A DNA stretch of 44,522 nt from Nitrososphaerota archaeon (lineage in GTDB: Archaea; Thermoproteota; Nitrososphaeria; Nitrososphaerales; Gagatemarchaeaceae), in assembly GCA_027887005.1 (NCBI GenBank), contig JAPCJI010000009.1, positions 1 through 44,522 of the forward strand. The letters run 5' to 3'. Each line of letters begins with the position of its first letter. Position 1 is the first letter of the stretch. Below are positions 29,985-37,816 of this stretch, piece by piece. A program made the position numbers and the translations under genes. The notes below the pieces were generated by a model that saw only the letters and a program-made list of their open reading frames with translations, searched no databases and had not been told where the DNA came from.

Positions 29985-30722
29985 TTGCTGCGCCCAAGGC
30001 GGAGGACGAGGCTGGTCGCTACCGCAGCGGTGTTCGCCTCGATCTACGCCATACTGGGACTGATTCCAATCTCAGCCCTGGTCGGGACGGGGGGGTTCAT
30101 AACATTCCGCGAGGCCATCAGCCCGCTTGCAGGGATGGTGCTGGGGCCGCTGGCGGGAGGCCTGTCGATAGTGTTGGGCGTCTTCCTCGACTTCGGATTG
30201 GGCAGGCCTGTCGTCTTCCTGGGTCTCGACTTCATGGTGGACCTGCTCGCCGCGGTCCTCGCTGGGCTCTGCTTCACTGGAAGGAGGAAGCTTGCCCTAG
30301 GCCTTCCCATCTTGGTGTTGGCTGTCTTCGTGTCGAGTCCGTTCTCCCTCCCTTCGGTCGGGGTCGGTGGTGTGGAGGTGCCCTTCGTCTGGATGCATCT
30401 ACTCTCGGTGGTAGCGCTCGGGGCTGCCCTTCTACTTGAAGCCAGGAAGGTGATCGGAAGGCTGAGCTGGGCGTTCGTGACGTCGGTGACGCTTGCGTCG
30501 ACCATGGCTGCCCATGCGATGGGAGGAATCCTGACGGAGAATGTTTACCTGGCCAGGGGGGTCCTCTTCGGTTACCAGACCGTTTCTTCGTACTGGACCT
30601 ACATCTTCTACCTTTACCCCGAGGAGCGCATCTTCCTCACGGTGGTGGGCGCGCTAGTTTCAGTGCCCGTCCTTAGGGCCCTTTCCCGGACTCGGCGAGA
30701 CGAGGCTATAGCTTCCGGATGA
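29985..30722 (+). CDS. ECF-type transporter substrate-binding (S) component-like membrane protein
   Basis: 245 residues from the TTG at 29985; the frame is open to 29898, but that part overlaps the promoter. A basic N-terminal tail (LLRPRRRTRLVATAAV) precedes about six membrane helices. The first helical hairpin with GGFITFREAISPLAGMVLGP and the second with GGLSIVLGVFLDFG match the S-component style (small helices, a Gly/Ala-rich surface for the T component). S components bind vitamins or metal ions. No EcfT or EcfA gene lies in the window, so the energising module must be elsewhere. Substrate unknown. It overlaps the convergent dehydrogenase gene by 17 nt. Confidence 0.65.
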   Translation: MLRPRRRTRLVATAAVFASIYAILGLIPISALVGTGGFITFREAISPLAGMVLGPLAGGLSIVLGVFLDFGLGRPVVFLGLDFMVDLLAAVLAGLCFTGRRKLALGLPILVLAVFVSSPFSLPSVGVGGVEVPFVWMHLLSVVALGAALLLEARKVIGRLSWAFVTSVTLASTMAAHAMGGILTENVYLARGVLFGYQTVSSYWTYIFYLYPEERIFLTVVGALVSVPVLRALSRTRRDEAIASG

Positions 30723-31716
30723 TCGCCTGTACCATCTGCGTGGTCCCCGCCTTCCCACCGAGGTCGTAGGTCAGGCTCTTCCCCTCCCGAACCACATCGA
30801 AGGTAGCATCGAAGATGGCCTTGGACGCCTTCTTCTCTCCGATGTAGTCCAGCATCCAGGCTCCGGAGAGGATGGTGGCGGTCGGGTTGACCTTGTTCTT
30901 CCCCTTGTACTTTGGGGTGCTGCCGTGGGCGGGCTCGAACATCGCGTAGCCGTCTCCAAAGTTCCCCGAGTAGACCATCCCCACGCTCCCGATGAGGCCG
31001 GAGGCTTCTTCGGACATTATGTCCATGAACAGGTTCGTCCCCAATATCACGCTCCTGTTGAACCTCTGAGGGTTCTTGACAAGCTGCTGGGCGAAGTTGT
31101 CGATTAACAGGTCCTCCAGCTCGATCCCTGGGTGCTTCCGCCCCACGGCTCGGACGGAGTCGAGGAACATGGTGTCGGTGACCTTTAGGATGTTGGCTTT
31201 CGAGATGGCAACGACTCTCTTCCAGCCTCGTCGCTCGGCCTCGGCAAAGGCGAACTTTGCGACGCTCGTGGATTTTGCTTTGGTGATCAGTCTGATCGCG
31301 ATCGAAACGTCGTCCGAGAGCTTGTGCTCGAGCCCCGCGTAGAGCCCCTCCGTCGCCTCTCTGACGATGACGAAGTCGACGTCGCCAAGGGGTCCGGTCT
31401 GGCCGGGGAAGGTCTTGACGGGCCGCACGTTGGCGTAGAGGTTGAACTTCTGCCTGATGCTCACTGCCACGCTGCGCGGAGTGCCTGGAATGGGAAGGGT
31501 CGTGGTAGGGCCCTTGAGGCAGGTGTCGGATTCCTCGAGGACCTTCCAGGTCTCGTCGGGGATGAAGCTGGGCCCCCTGTTCTTCTCCCACCATTCTGAC
31601 CCTGCTTCACAGGAGAGGAACTCTGCCCCGGTCCCTGCAGCCTTCAGAACCGAGAGGGTAGCGTCGACAAGCTCGGGCCCTGTCCCGTCGCCATTGATCA
31701 CAGCGACCTTCTTCAA
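30706..31716 (-). CDS. Isocitrate/isopropylmalate dehydrogenase family enzyme
   Basis: A metal-dependent decarboxylating dehydrogenase of about 336 residues. It has VAVINGDGTGPELVDAT at the N-terminus, the substrate-loop segment around LPIPGTPRSVAVSIRQKFNL with the Arg-x9-Arg pair, REATEGLYAG, the Lys/Asp pair (AISKANILKVTD; VILGTNLFMDIMSEEASG) and the cofactor region FEPAHGSTPKYKGKNKVNPTA. The string around AHGSTPKYKGKNKVNP is nearer isocitrate than isopropylmalate dehydrogenases, with Lys residues that may favour NADP, but homoisocitrate or tartrate-type members remain possible. No leu genes are nearby. The frame is open to a TTG at 31740; the TATA-like box at 31749-31755 favours the TTG at 31716 (LKKVAVING). 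Confidence 0.85.
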   Translation of the reverse strand: MKKVAVINGDGTGPELVDATLSVLKAAGTGAEFLSCEAGSEWWEKNRGPSFIPDETWKVLEESDTCLKGPTTTLPIPGTPRSVAVSIRQKFNLYANVRPVKTFPGQTGPLGDVDFVIVREATEGLYAGLEHKLSDDVSIAIRLITKAKSTSVAKFAFAEAERRGWKRVVAISKANILKVTDTMFLDSVRAVGRKHPGIELEDLLIDNFAQQLVKNPQRFNRSVILGTNLFMDIMSEEASGLIGSVGMVYSGNFGDGYAMFEPAHGSTPKYKGKNKVNPTATILSGAWMLDYIGEKKASKAIFDATFDVVREGKSLTYDLGGKAGTTQMVQAIIRKL

Positions 31717-31767
31717 GAAGACTTCGAACCCGCTGCCCAAGGCTCCGCTTAAAACGCTTGCTCGCAG

Positions 31768-32043
31768 TCATCCTTCGATTCTGAATCCTCTGGAGTTTCG
31801 GGTTCTCGTCTTCTCCACCCTGATGGAGTCGACCCGGGCGCGCGCGGGGCCTCGCTTGGCCCATTCGAGGACGCGTCTGACGTGGGCCTCCTCGCCCTCG
31901 AGGAAGGCGTCGACAGTGCCGTCTTCCTTGTTTCTGACCCAGCCGGCAACTGCGTTGGTTGCGGCGACTTCAGCCATCGAAGCGCGAAAGAAGACACCGT
32001 GGACGAGACCGAATATCTTCAACCTTACCGCGATTCTAGGCAT
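31768..32043 (-). CDS. acyP: Acylphosphatase
   Basis: A 91-residue protein of the acylphosphatase fold, which hydrolyses acyl phosphates. The N-terminal Gly-Leu-Val-His-Gly-Val-Phe-Phe-Arg motif carries the phosphate-binding Arg, and GWVRNKEDGTVDAFLEGE carries the catalytic Asn. The family closing GFRI is present (SRGFRIEG). Length is typical. ATG at 32043; the AT box shared with the divergent MIP18 gene lies ~33 nt upstream. The physiological role in archaea is unclear. Confidence 0.93.
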   Translation of the reverse strand: MPRIAVRLKIFGLVHGVFFRASMAEVAATNAVAGWVRNKEDGTVDAFLEGEEAHVRRVLEWAKRGPARARVDSIRVEKTRTRNSRGFRIEG

Positions 32044-32072
32044 GTGCCTGGGGCCCGCTCTCGCGCTAAAGC

Positions 32073-32080
32073 GATAAATA
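32073..32080. promoter_or_regulatory. AT box apparently shared by two divergent genes
   Basis: The string gataaata reads as a TATA box on both strands. On the plus strand its centre is 27 nt before the TTG at 32104 (MIP18). On the minus strand it is ~33 nt before the ATG at 32043 (acylphosphatase). Only 60 bp separate the two start codons and I see no second AT-rich box. Confidence 0.5.
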
Positions 32081-32103
32081 CTCTGTGAGGCATCTGAGAC
32101 CAG

Positions 32104-32418
32104 TTGTCCGAAGCTCAGGTCGACAGAGCAGAACTGGAGCGCGGTTTAGGCAAGATCATCGACCCTGAGCTTGGGAGGCCTATCACCGACCTCAAGCTTA
32201 TCGACAATCTCACGACAGAAGGAGGCTTCGTGAACCTGGAATTCCATCTGACCGCCCCCTTCTGCCCGCCTGTATTCGCCCTGAAGATCGCAAGCGACAT
32301 CAAGGCGACCGTGATGTCCACCAAGGGGGTGACAGACTCGAAGGTCACGCTGCGGGGCCACTATCTCGCTGACGCGGTCAACAAGCAGGTCAACAAGCCG
32401 GTCCAGCCTCACCCCTAG
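32104..32418 (+). CDS. MIP18/DUF59-family iron-sulfur assembly protein
   Basis: A 104-residue protein. The family core ELERGLGKIIDPELGRPITD with LKLIDNL and the Thr-Ala-Pro-Phe-Cys-Pro-Pro motif, whose Cys is thought to take part in cluster transfer, are present, and LRGHYLADAVNKQV closes the domain. Members (eukaryotic MIP18, bacterial SufT) help mature Fe-S proteins; such proteins should be present here given the HdrD-like gene. Start TTG at 32104 by promoter spacing. The YbaK-type gene follows 12 nt downstream. Confidence 0.88.
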   Translation: MSEAQVDRAELERGLGKIIDPELGRPITDLKLIDNLTTEGGFVNLEFHLTAPFCPPVFALKIASDIKATVMSTKGVTDSKVTLRGHYLADAVNKQVNKPVQPHP

Positions 32419-32429
32419 GTTGGAAGCTC

Positions 32430-32903
32430 TTGCCTGGCAGTAAGGAACTGGTTGCAGACTTCCTGAGCAAAGCCGGAATCCCGGTGGAAGTGAGGGAATT
32501 CAGCGGGAGCACGAAGAACTCCGCTCTCGCGGCCCAGGAGCTCGGGTGCGGCGTCGAACAGATAGCCAAGAGCATAGTCTTCAAGGGAAGCAGGACCTTC
32601 GTCGTGGTGCTTTCTGGAGACAGGAAAGTGGATGCTGCAAAGCTGGAGAATCTCGTGAAGGGACCCGTCAAGGCGGCCACGCCTGACGAGGTCAGGGAGA
32701 ACACCGGGTTCCCCGTCGGGGGAGTCCCTCCTTTTCCGCACAGGGATGGGGTGGAAGTCATACCCGACCTCTCGCTTGCGAGGTTCGCCGATGTCTGGGC
32801 GGCGGCAGGCACCCCCAATGCCGTGTTTCGGGTCAGGACGGAGGACCTCTTCAGGATGCTTGGCAGAGAGCCCGCGGAGCTTTCAGTCCCTCAACAGATA
32901 TAG
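32430..32903 (+). CDS. YbaK/ProX-type aminoacyl-tRNA deacylase
   Basis: A 157-residue editing-domain protein that hydrolyses mischarged tRNAs. It contains VREFSGSTKNSALAAQELGC, AKSIVFKGSRTFVVVLSGD with the conserved catalytic Lys, and the Gly-x-x-Pro-Pro-Phe loop (GFPVGGVPPFPH) of the YbaK/ProX family. The VFRVRTEDLFRML C-terminus completes the fold. Start TTG at 32430, 12 nt after the MIP18 stop, implying co-transcription. Which amino acid is edited (Cys, Ala, Pro or other) cannot be read by eye. Confidence 0.9.
   Translation: MPGSKELVADFLSKAGIPVEVREFSGSTKNSALAAQELGCGVEQIAKSIVFKGSRTFVVVLSGDRKVDAAKLENLVKGPVKAATPDEVRENTGFPVGGVPPFPHRDGVEVIPDLSLARFADVWAAAGTPNAVFRVRTEDLFRMLGREPAELSVPQQI
32897..32902 (+). 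promoter_or_regulatory. TATA box of phoU-like gene
   Basis: The plus-strand acagatatagagtg has a GATATA core 28 nt before the TTG at 32928 and overlaps the stop codon region of the YbaK-type gene. Confidence 0.5.
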
Positions 32904-32915
32904 AGTGCAGTCCCT

Positions 32916-32925
32916 CTCTATAGAG
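32916..32925. repeat. 10-bp palindrome at the predicted start site of phoU-like gene
   Basis: The string ctctatagag is a perfect palindrome lying between the TATA box and the TTG start, covering or flanking the predicted transcription start. It could be a repressor site, for example for autoregulation by the AbrB-like domain of the protein encoded downstream. Confidence 0.35.
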
Positions 32926-32927
32926 GG

Positions 32928-33917
32928 TTGGACGCCAGGAAGGTGCTGGAGATGGGGGGAGGGACGCTGTTGATTTCTCTTCCCAAGGCATGGGTAAAGA
33001 AGAATGGGGTCAGGAAGGGGGCGACCGTCGCGGTCGAGGAACTTTCGGGGAGGAAGCTCTTGGTCAGGCCCATCGAAGATGCGGAGGAGAAGCCAAGGGA
33101 GATCGAACTCGAGTATCCAGGGGAGGACTTCGGCCACGTGGCCAACGACCTCACCAGCGCCTACCTGCTCGGTTACGACCTGATACGAATCGTCGGGAAG
33201 AAGGTCATCTCCCGCGAAGACAGGGCGATGCTGAAGGCGACCATGGGGCACCTGGTCGGTCTCGAAATCATGGACGAGGATGCGAAGAAGATAACGATCC
33301 AGTTCCTCCTCGAACCGTCGGCGATAATCCCCGAGAGGATCGTAAGGAGGATGTCCAGCATCCTCGGTGGGATGCTGAGGGACACAGCGGAGGGCCTGAC
33401 CAAGGGGGACTCGAAGCTCCTGGGGCTGGTCGCCGAACGGGATGACGAGGTGGACCGGCTGTACTTCCTGCTCGTCCGGGCCATCAGGGCGGCGATAATG
33501 CGCCCAGAGGTGGCCGAAGGGTATGGCCTGTCACCGGTTGACGTGCTCGACTACCGAGTGCTCGCGAGCTTCCTCGAGAGCGAGGGGGATGCGGTCGCCG
33601 AGCTTTCCAAGGACCTCCGCGCGGCCCGGAGTTCGAAGGAGCTCTCCCGTCGATACTCCTCCTGCGTGGCGAAGCTTGAACAGATGACCGACCTGGCGAC
33701 CCAGGCGTTCCTCTCACGCAGGGCAAGCAGACTCAGGACAATCAACGCCAAGGTCAACGGACTCGCAGATGAGGTGACCGAGAGCCTAGCGTCCATCGGA
33801 CAGCTCCCCGCGGCCGAGGGCAATCACATGGTGAAGATTCTGGGCACCTTGGAGAGGGCGAGCAAGCTCCTCGTGGACGTGTCTGACCTGGCAGTGATTA
33901 CTCAGCCTGTGTCGTGA
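32928..33917 (+). CDS. PhoU-domain protein with N-terminal AbrB/SpoVT-like DNA-binding domain
   Basis: 329 residues. The N-terminus (1-50, ARKVLEMGGGTLLISLPKAW then VKKNGVRKGATVAVEELSG) is a swapped-hairpin AbrB/SpoVT domain; the rest holds two PhoU-type three-helix bundles (about 80-190 and 205-325) with the Glu/Asp-rich E-x-x-x-D metal sites (VAERDDEVDRLYFLLVR; LESEGDAVAELSKDL). This fusion is known in archaea, where it is thought to couple phosphate status to transcription. No pst transporter genes are in the window. Start TTG at 32928 with a leaderless promoter and an overlapping palindrome. Confidence 0.88.
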   Translation: MDARKVLEMGGGTLLISLPKAWVKKNGVRKGATVAVEELSGRKLLVRPIEDAEEKPREIELEYPGEDFGHVANDLTSAYLLGYDLIRIVGKKVISREDRAMLKATMGHLVGLEIMDEDAKKITIQFLLEPSAIIPERIVRRMSSILGGMLRDTAEGLTKGDSKLLGLVAERDDEVDRLYFLLVRAIRAAIMRPEVAEGYGLSPVDVLDYRVLASFLESEGDAVAELSKDLRAARSSKELSRRYSSCVAKLEQMTDLATQAFLSRRASRLRTINAKVNGLADEVTESLASIGQLPAAEGNHMVKILGTLERASKLLVDVSDLAVITQPVS

Positions 33918-33998
33918 GCGGCCAAGTTTGAGAGGTCCCGAAGATGACATGGGACATGAGGGGGGTGGAAGCGTCTCAATCCTTAAGAGACTCCAATC

Positions 33999-34190
33999 GT
34001 GGAAACCACATTTGCCGCACTGACGCCTAAGATTGTTCTGGTTCCGGCCGGATTGGGAACGTTGGACAAGTCCTTCCAGGTGAAGACGATCGATTGGAGC
34101 AAGTCATCTGAAGGATACATCAAGACTAGCGCAAATGGGAAGGAGCTGACGATTCCCCTGTCCTCCATACTCTACGTCGAATCTGACTAG
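33999..34190 (+). CDS. Small hypothetical beta-rich protein
   Basis: 63 residues from the GTG at 33999. The C-terminal half (KTIDWSKSSEGYIKTSANGK, then ELTIPLSSILYVESD) alternates like beta strands, and the closing Ile-Pro-Leu-x-x-Ile-Leu-Tyr-Val-Glu-Ser resembles the last strands of LytTR- or PH-like folds. An inverted repeat gtctc-9 nt-gagac (33973-33991), overlapping a cttaag AT box, lies just upstream and could be regulatory. The start is uncertain because that box is only ~15 nt from the GTG. No function recognised. Confidence 0.5.
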   Translation: METTFAALTPKIVLVPAGLGTLDKSFQVKTIDWSKSSEGYIKTSANGKELTIPLSSILYVESD

Positions 34191-34235
34191 CGTCCGGGTA
34201 ACCGAACCCCGGTACCCCTGGCTAGACCCTAAGGC

Positions 34236-34242
34236 TTAATTA
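34236..34242 (+). promoter_or_regulatory. TATA box of pyrG
   Basis: The plus-strand aaggcttaattacgg has a TTAATTA core 25 nt before the ATG at 34264 and only ~7 nt before the upstream ATG at 34246; it therefore decides for the internal start. Confidence 0.55.
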
Positions 34243-34263
34243 CGGATGGCATCCAGTTTCTAT

Positions 34264-35907
34264 ATGCCGAAGTACCTTTTTGTGACTGGAGGCGTGATGT
34301 CGGGCCTCGGCAAGGGCATAACAACCTCCTCCGTGGCCAAATTGCTGGAGCTGTCGGGGCTCGAAGCGACCTGCCTGAAAATCGACCCATATCTGAACTT
34401 CGACGCAGGGACCATGAACCCTGTTACCCACGGCGAGGTCTTCGTGACAGACGACGGCGGGGAGACCGACATGGACCTGGGGAACTATGAAAGGTTCCTC
34501 GACCGAGACATGTCGAGGTCCAACAACATAACGACCGGCCAGGTGTACAAGAAAGTCATTGACGATGAGAGGAGGGGAAGGTTCCTCGGCAAGTCGGTCC
34601 AGATAATTCCCCATGTGACGGACGAGATCAAGAGAAGGGTCAGGGAGCTCGCAGTCAATTCAAAGGTGGATGTCCTGGTGGTTGAGGTCGGGGGGACAAT
34701 CGGGGACATTGAGAGCCTGCCCTTCCTCGAGGCGTTAAGGCAGATGAGGATGGAGGAGGGCCCGGAGAGGACCCTGTTCCTTCACGTCAGCCTCGCCCCT
34801 GAACTGTCCGTGGTCGGAGAGATGAAGACGAAGCCGACCCAGCACAGCGTCCAGGAGATGCGAAGGATCGGGCTCCAGCCCGACATCCTCGTGATACGGG
34901 GGACGAGGTCCCTGCCGAAGGAGGCGAAGGAAAAGGTCTCTCTTTTCACCAGCGTGCCTGTGGAAAGCGTTGTCTCCGACCCGGACGTCGAGTCAATCTA
35001 CCAGGTTCCCCGGCTCCTGGAGAAGGAGGGAGTGCTGAAGCCCATCCTGAAACAGTTCGGCATCAGGTCAAGGCTGAGCATCGCGGCATGGAATGTTGTC
35101 GCCGACAGGTTCCTGGACCAGGAGAAGACGGTCAGGATCGCCATGGTGGGGAAGTACGCGAGCCTGGCCGACAGCTACGTGAGCGTCAACGAGGCTTTGA
35201 GCCATGCGGCTGCTGTCAACGGTGTCAGGGTGAGGATCTCGTGGATCGAGTCCGAGGACATCGAGGGGGACAGGGCCAAACTTGCCCTGCTAGAAGGCTA
35301 CGATGGGGTGGTAATACCCCAGGGGTTCGGGAGCCGGGGCACCGAAGGAAAGATAGCCGCGGCGAACCATGCGAGAGTGAAGGGGATACCGTATCTCGGG
35401 CTCTGCTTCGGATTCCAGCTGGCAAGCATCTCGTTCGCCAGGCACGTGCTCGGGCTGACCAGAGCGAACACGACGGAAGTTGACCCCGAGACGCCTAATC
35501 CAGTCATCGACCTGCTGCCCGAGCAGAGGGAGGTTTCCGACCTGGGTGGGACCATGAGACTCGGAGGCCACGATGTATTCCTCAAGAAGCCGTCTCGGGC
35601 CTTCGAGATCTATGGACGAGACAAGATACGCGAGAGGCACAGACACAGGTTCGAGCTGAACCAGAAGTACCTCGAGAAGTTCGAGAAGAAGGGGATGCAC
35701 TACACTGCATTCAGCGACAACGGCAGGAGGGCTGAGATAATGGAGTTGGATGGTCACCCGTTCTACATGGGCACCCAGTTCCACCCGGAGTACATCAGCA
35801 GGCCCGAGAGGCCCGAGCCCATCTACGTGGAGTTCATGGCAGCGGCCAGAAGGAGGTTAGAGGGGTCGTCAAACGAAGGAGAAAGAATGAAGGCCCTGGC
35901 TCGCTGA
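34264..35907 (+). CDS. pyrG: CTP synthase
   Basis: A 547-residue enzyme (553 from the upstream ATG) that converts UTP to CTP with glutamine and ATP. The N-terminal synthetase domain (1-265) has [20 protein letters not shown] (P-loop-like), [16 protein letters not shown] and [12 protein letters not shown]. The C-terminal class I glutaminase domain has the nucleophile Cys in [11 protein letters not shown] and the His-Pro-Glu pair in GTQFHPEY. Length and motif order are normal. Start at MPKYLFVT supported by promoter spacing. Flanking genes have their own promoters. Confidence 0.97.
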   Translation: MPKYLFVTGGVMSGLGKGITTSSVAKLLELSGLEATCLKIDPYLNFDAGTMNPVTHGEVFVTDDGGETDMDLGNYERFLDRDMSRSNNITTGQVYKKVIDDERRGRFLGKSVQIIPHVTDEIKRRVRELAVNSKVDVLVVEVGGTIGDIESLPFLEALRQMRMEEGPERTLFLHVSLAPELSVVGEMKTKPTQHSVQEMRRIGLQPDILVIRGTRSLPKEAKEKVSLFTSVPVESVVSDPDVESIYQVPRLLEKEGVLKPILKQFGIRSRLSIAAWNVVADRFLDQEKTVRIAMVGKYASLADSYVSVNEALSHAAAVNGVRVRISWIESEDIEGDRAKLALLEGYDGVVIPQGFGSRGTEGKIAAANHARVKGIPYLGLCFGFQLASISFARHVLGLTRANTTEVDPETPNPVIDLLPEQREVSDLGGTMRLGGHDVFLKKPSRAFEIYGRDKIRERHRHRFELNQKYLEKFEKKGMHYTAFSDNGRRAEIMELDGHPFYMGTQFHPEYISRPERPEPIYVEFMAAARRRLEGSSNEGERMKALAR

Positions 35908-35999
35908 GCGACCGGCTTCACCAACGACGTCACTCCGAAAAGTGTGGTTCAACGGCGCCTCTGTGGGGCGCCCATCCACGAATCGCCGGGGGGACAATT

Positions 36000-36006
36000 C
36001 ATAAAG
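36000..36006 (+). promoter_or_regulatory. TATA box of S-component gene 2
   Basis: The plus-strand caattcataaagccac has a CATAAAG core 25 nt before an in-frame GTG at 36028, placing the start 28 codons inside the longest open frame. Confidence 0.5.
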
Positions 36007-36027
36007 CCACGAACCTCGAACGCGGCC

Positions 36028-36609
36028 GTGAGTGACACAGGGCAAGAGCCTGCTAGGCCTCCCAGGCCGAGCGCGTCCACGAACCTCGCCGTCGTCGTAG
36101 TATTCTCTTCTCTGATAGCCCTCGCCACTTTCTTTTCGATAAAACTCCCAACCCCGCTGGGTGAAATCACCTGGGCCCCGCCCATCTACATGGCCCTGAG
36201 TGTGTTGGCTGGGCCGAGGACCGGGGCTGCCGCCACGGGGATCGGTTCCTTTGTTGGTGAATCGCTGAACGTCGCTTTCCTGGGGTGGCCTGCGATATAC
36301 GCGCCCGGAATCGTATGGGCAAGGGCCCCGGAAGCGCTGATCATAGGATGGGCGCGGCGAAGGGGGACAAGAACTTTGGCGGCAGCGATGGTCGGAGCGA
36401 CTGTCTTTGAGACCCTCGCGTTCTTCTTTCCTGACTGGGCGTTCTACACGTTCGGGGTCTTCGGGTACGGAAGCCCGACCGGGGCTAGTACGGGCTTCTA
36501 TGCGGCCCTGCCTGATTTCCTGACACTGCTCGACCTTGCGTTCATCCCCATTGCCTTCGTCCTGATCCGAGTAGCCAGACCCGCCTTCAAGCGGCTCGGA
36601 TTCGAGTAG
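36028..36609 (+). CDS. ECF-type S component-like membrane protein
   Basis: 193 residues from the GTG at 36028. A Pro-rich cytosolic tail (TGQEPARPPRPS) precedes about six membrane helices: AVVVVFSSLIALATFFSI; WAPPIYMALSVLAGPRTGAA; ATGIGSFVGESLNVAFLGWP; a fourth around APGIVWARAPEALIIGW; AAAMVGATVFETLAFFFP; LDLAFIPIAFVLIRVA. The small-residue helices and Gly-rich loops are typical of ECF S components. The PurM/HypE-like gene follows 12 nt downstream, so the pair is co-transcribed, possibly linking uptake of a precursor with its ATP-dependent modification. The substrate is unknown, and EcfA/EcfT are not in the window. Confidence 0.6.
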   Translation: MSDTGQEPARPPRPSASTNLAVVVVFSSLIALATFFSIKLPTPLGEITWAPPIYMALSVLAGPRTGAAATGIGSFVGESLNVAFLGWPAIYAPGIVWARAPEALIIGWARRRGTRTLAAAMVGATVFETLAFFFPDWAFYTFGVFGYGSPTGASTGFYAALPDFLTLLDLAFIPIAFVLIRVARPAFKRLGFE

Positions 36610-36621
36610 GATCTGGTTACC

Positions 36622-37671
36622 TTGCTTCACGCAGGCAAGGCGAGCTCGGGTTTCATGCAGAACGTCGTCTACTCGAGCCTGGGGAAGAAAACCGACCGCC
36701 TGATTGTCGGCCCCGGGGTAGGAGCCGACAACGCCGTCATCGCACTCGGGGGCAAGCGTGTCATGATTCTCACCGTCGACCCGGTCTCCGTCATCCCGCC
36801 CTTCGGTATCGAGCTCTCAGCATGGCTCAGCGTCCACCTGATCGCGTCCGACTATACTACTTCGGGACTGAAACCCGAGTACGCCACTTTCAGCTTCAAC
36901 TTTCCCCCTGAGATGCCCCAGGCCGCCATGGAGGGATATGTCAGGGCCGTGGGTCAGGAATGCGAGAGGCTCGGCGTTGTAGTGGCTGCAGGGCACACGG
37001 GGAGCTATCCCGGAGCGGGATTCACTGTGATTGGAGCCGGCTCGATGTTCGGATTTGCCGACCGGGGTGCGTATGTGGAAACGTCGATGGCAAGGGAGGG
37101 GGATTCGATTCTGATGACAAAGTTCGCAGCGATTGAGGCGGCCGCATCACTGGCTCTTGCCTTTCCCCGCCACGCTGAGCAAAAGGTGGGCAATCGAGTA
37201 GCCTCCAAGGTCAGGCAAATGATCAGGCTCTGCTCCACCGTGGAAGATGCCATGGCCGCCGCGGGCGTGGGCCTGGGCAAGCTCGGGGTAACGTCGATGC
37301 ACGACGCGACGGAGGGAGGAATCCTAGGAGGGCTCTACGAGATGGCGTCCGCATCCGGACGTGCCTTCGCTGTAGACGAGAAGAAGATCAACCTGTCCGA
37401 TGATGCGTCCGCGGTCTGCGCTGCCTTCGGTATCAACCCACTTACGTCGCTGAGCGAAGGGACGCTCCTGATTACCTGCGCCTCGCAGAGAGTTGATGAG
37501 CTGAGCAGGAGGCTGCGTCGGCATGAGATCCCCACACAAGAGATTGGCAAGGTTCGCGAGGGAACAGGACTCTGGGTGTCGAGAATGGGAAAAAAGGCCC
37601 AGCTGGCCAGGCCTCCGAAGGACGGATACTGGCGGGCGTACGACCGCGCGGTCTCCAAAGGTCTGAGCTAG
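36622..37671 (+). CDS. PurM/HypE/ThiL-superfamily (AIR synthase-related) protein
   Basis: 349 residues with the two-domain AIR synthase fold. The N-terminal domain has VGPGVGADNAVIALGGKRVM and ILTVDPVSVIPP (the family's Gly-Asp-Asp-Ala-like ATP/Mg site, here Gly-Ala-Asp-Asn-Ala) and AAGHTGSYPG. The C-terminal domain has LGVTSMHDATEGGILGGLYE, the classic HypE/PurM Asp-Ala-Thr-x-Gly-Gly motif. Related enzymes phosphorylate or activate small molecules with ATP (thiamine phosphate, formylglycinamidine, a Cys carboxamide). It lacks the C-terminal Cys of true HypE, and no hydrogenase genes are seen. It probably acts in a cofactor or nucleotide pathway coupled to the upstream S component. Confidence 0.78.
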   Translation: MLHAGKASSGFMQNVVYSSLGKKTDRLIVGPGVGADNAVIALGGKRVMILTVDPVSVIPPFGIELSAWLSVHLIASDYTTSGLKPEYATFSFNFPPEMPQAAMEGYVRAVGQECERLGVVVAAGHTGSYPGAGFTVIGAGSMFGFADRGAYVETSMAREGDSILMTKFAAIEAAASLALAFPRHAEQKVGNRVASKVRQMIRLCSTVEDAMAAAGVGLGKLGVTSMHDATEGGILGGLYEMASASGRAFAVDEKKINLSDDASAVCAAFGINPLTSLSEGTLLITCASQRVDELSRRLRRHEIPTQEIGKVREGTGLWVSRMGKKAQLARPPKDGYWRAYDRAVSKGLS

Positions 37672-37816
37672 TCATCCTGTTCGGCACTGTCTGCCCCCGA
37701 GACTCGCTTTCAGTCACGACGCCACCTGGTTGACCTCCGCTCTTCACCTTTCTCAACGATTCGAGCCCATCGGCCATTTGATATACCGATTCCCCTCAGA
37801 CGGCATCGAGCTGGCA

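Noticed and set aside
35869-36630. 253-codon minus-strand open frame over the second S component
   Set aside because: Highly charged shadow of a membrane-protein gene; the plus strand shows regular hydrophobic helices and a TATA box.
36622-37671. HypE (hydrogenase maturation) assignment of the PurM-like gene
   Set aside because: The C-terminal Cys motif of HypE is missing and there are no hydrogenase or hyp genes in view; only the superfamily is claimed.
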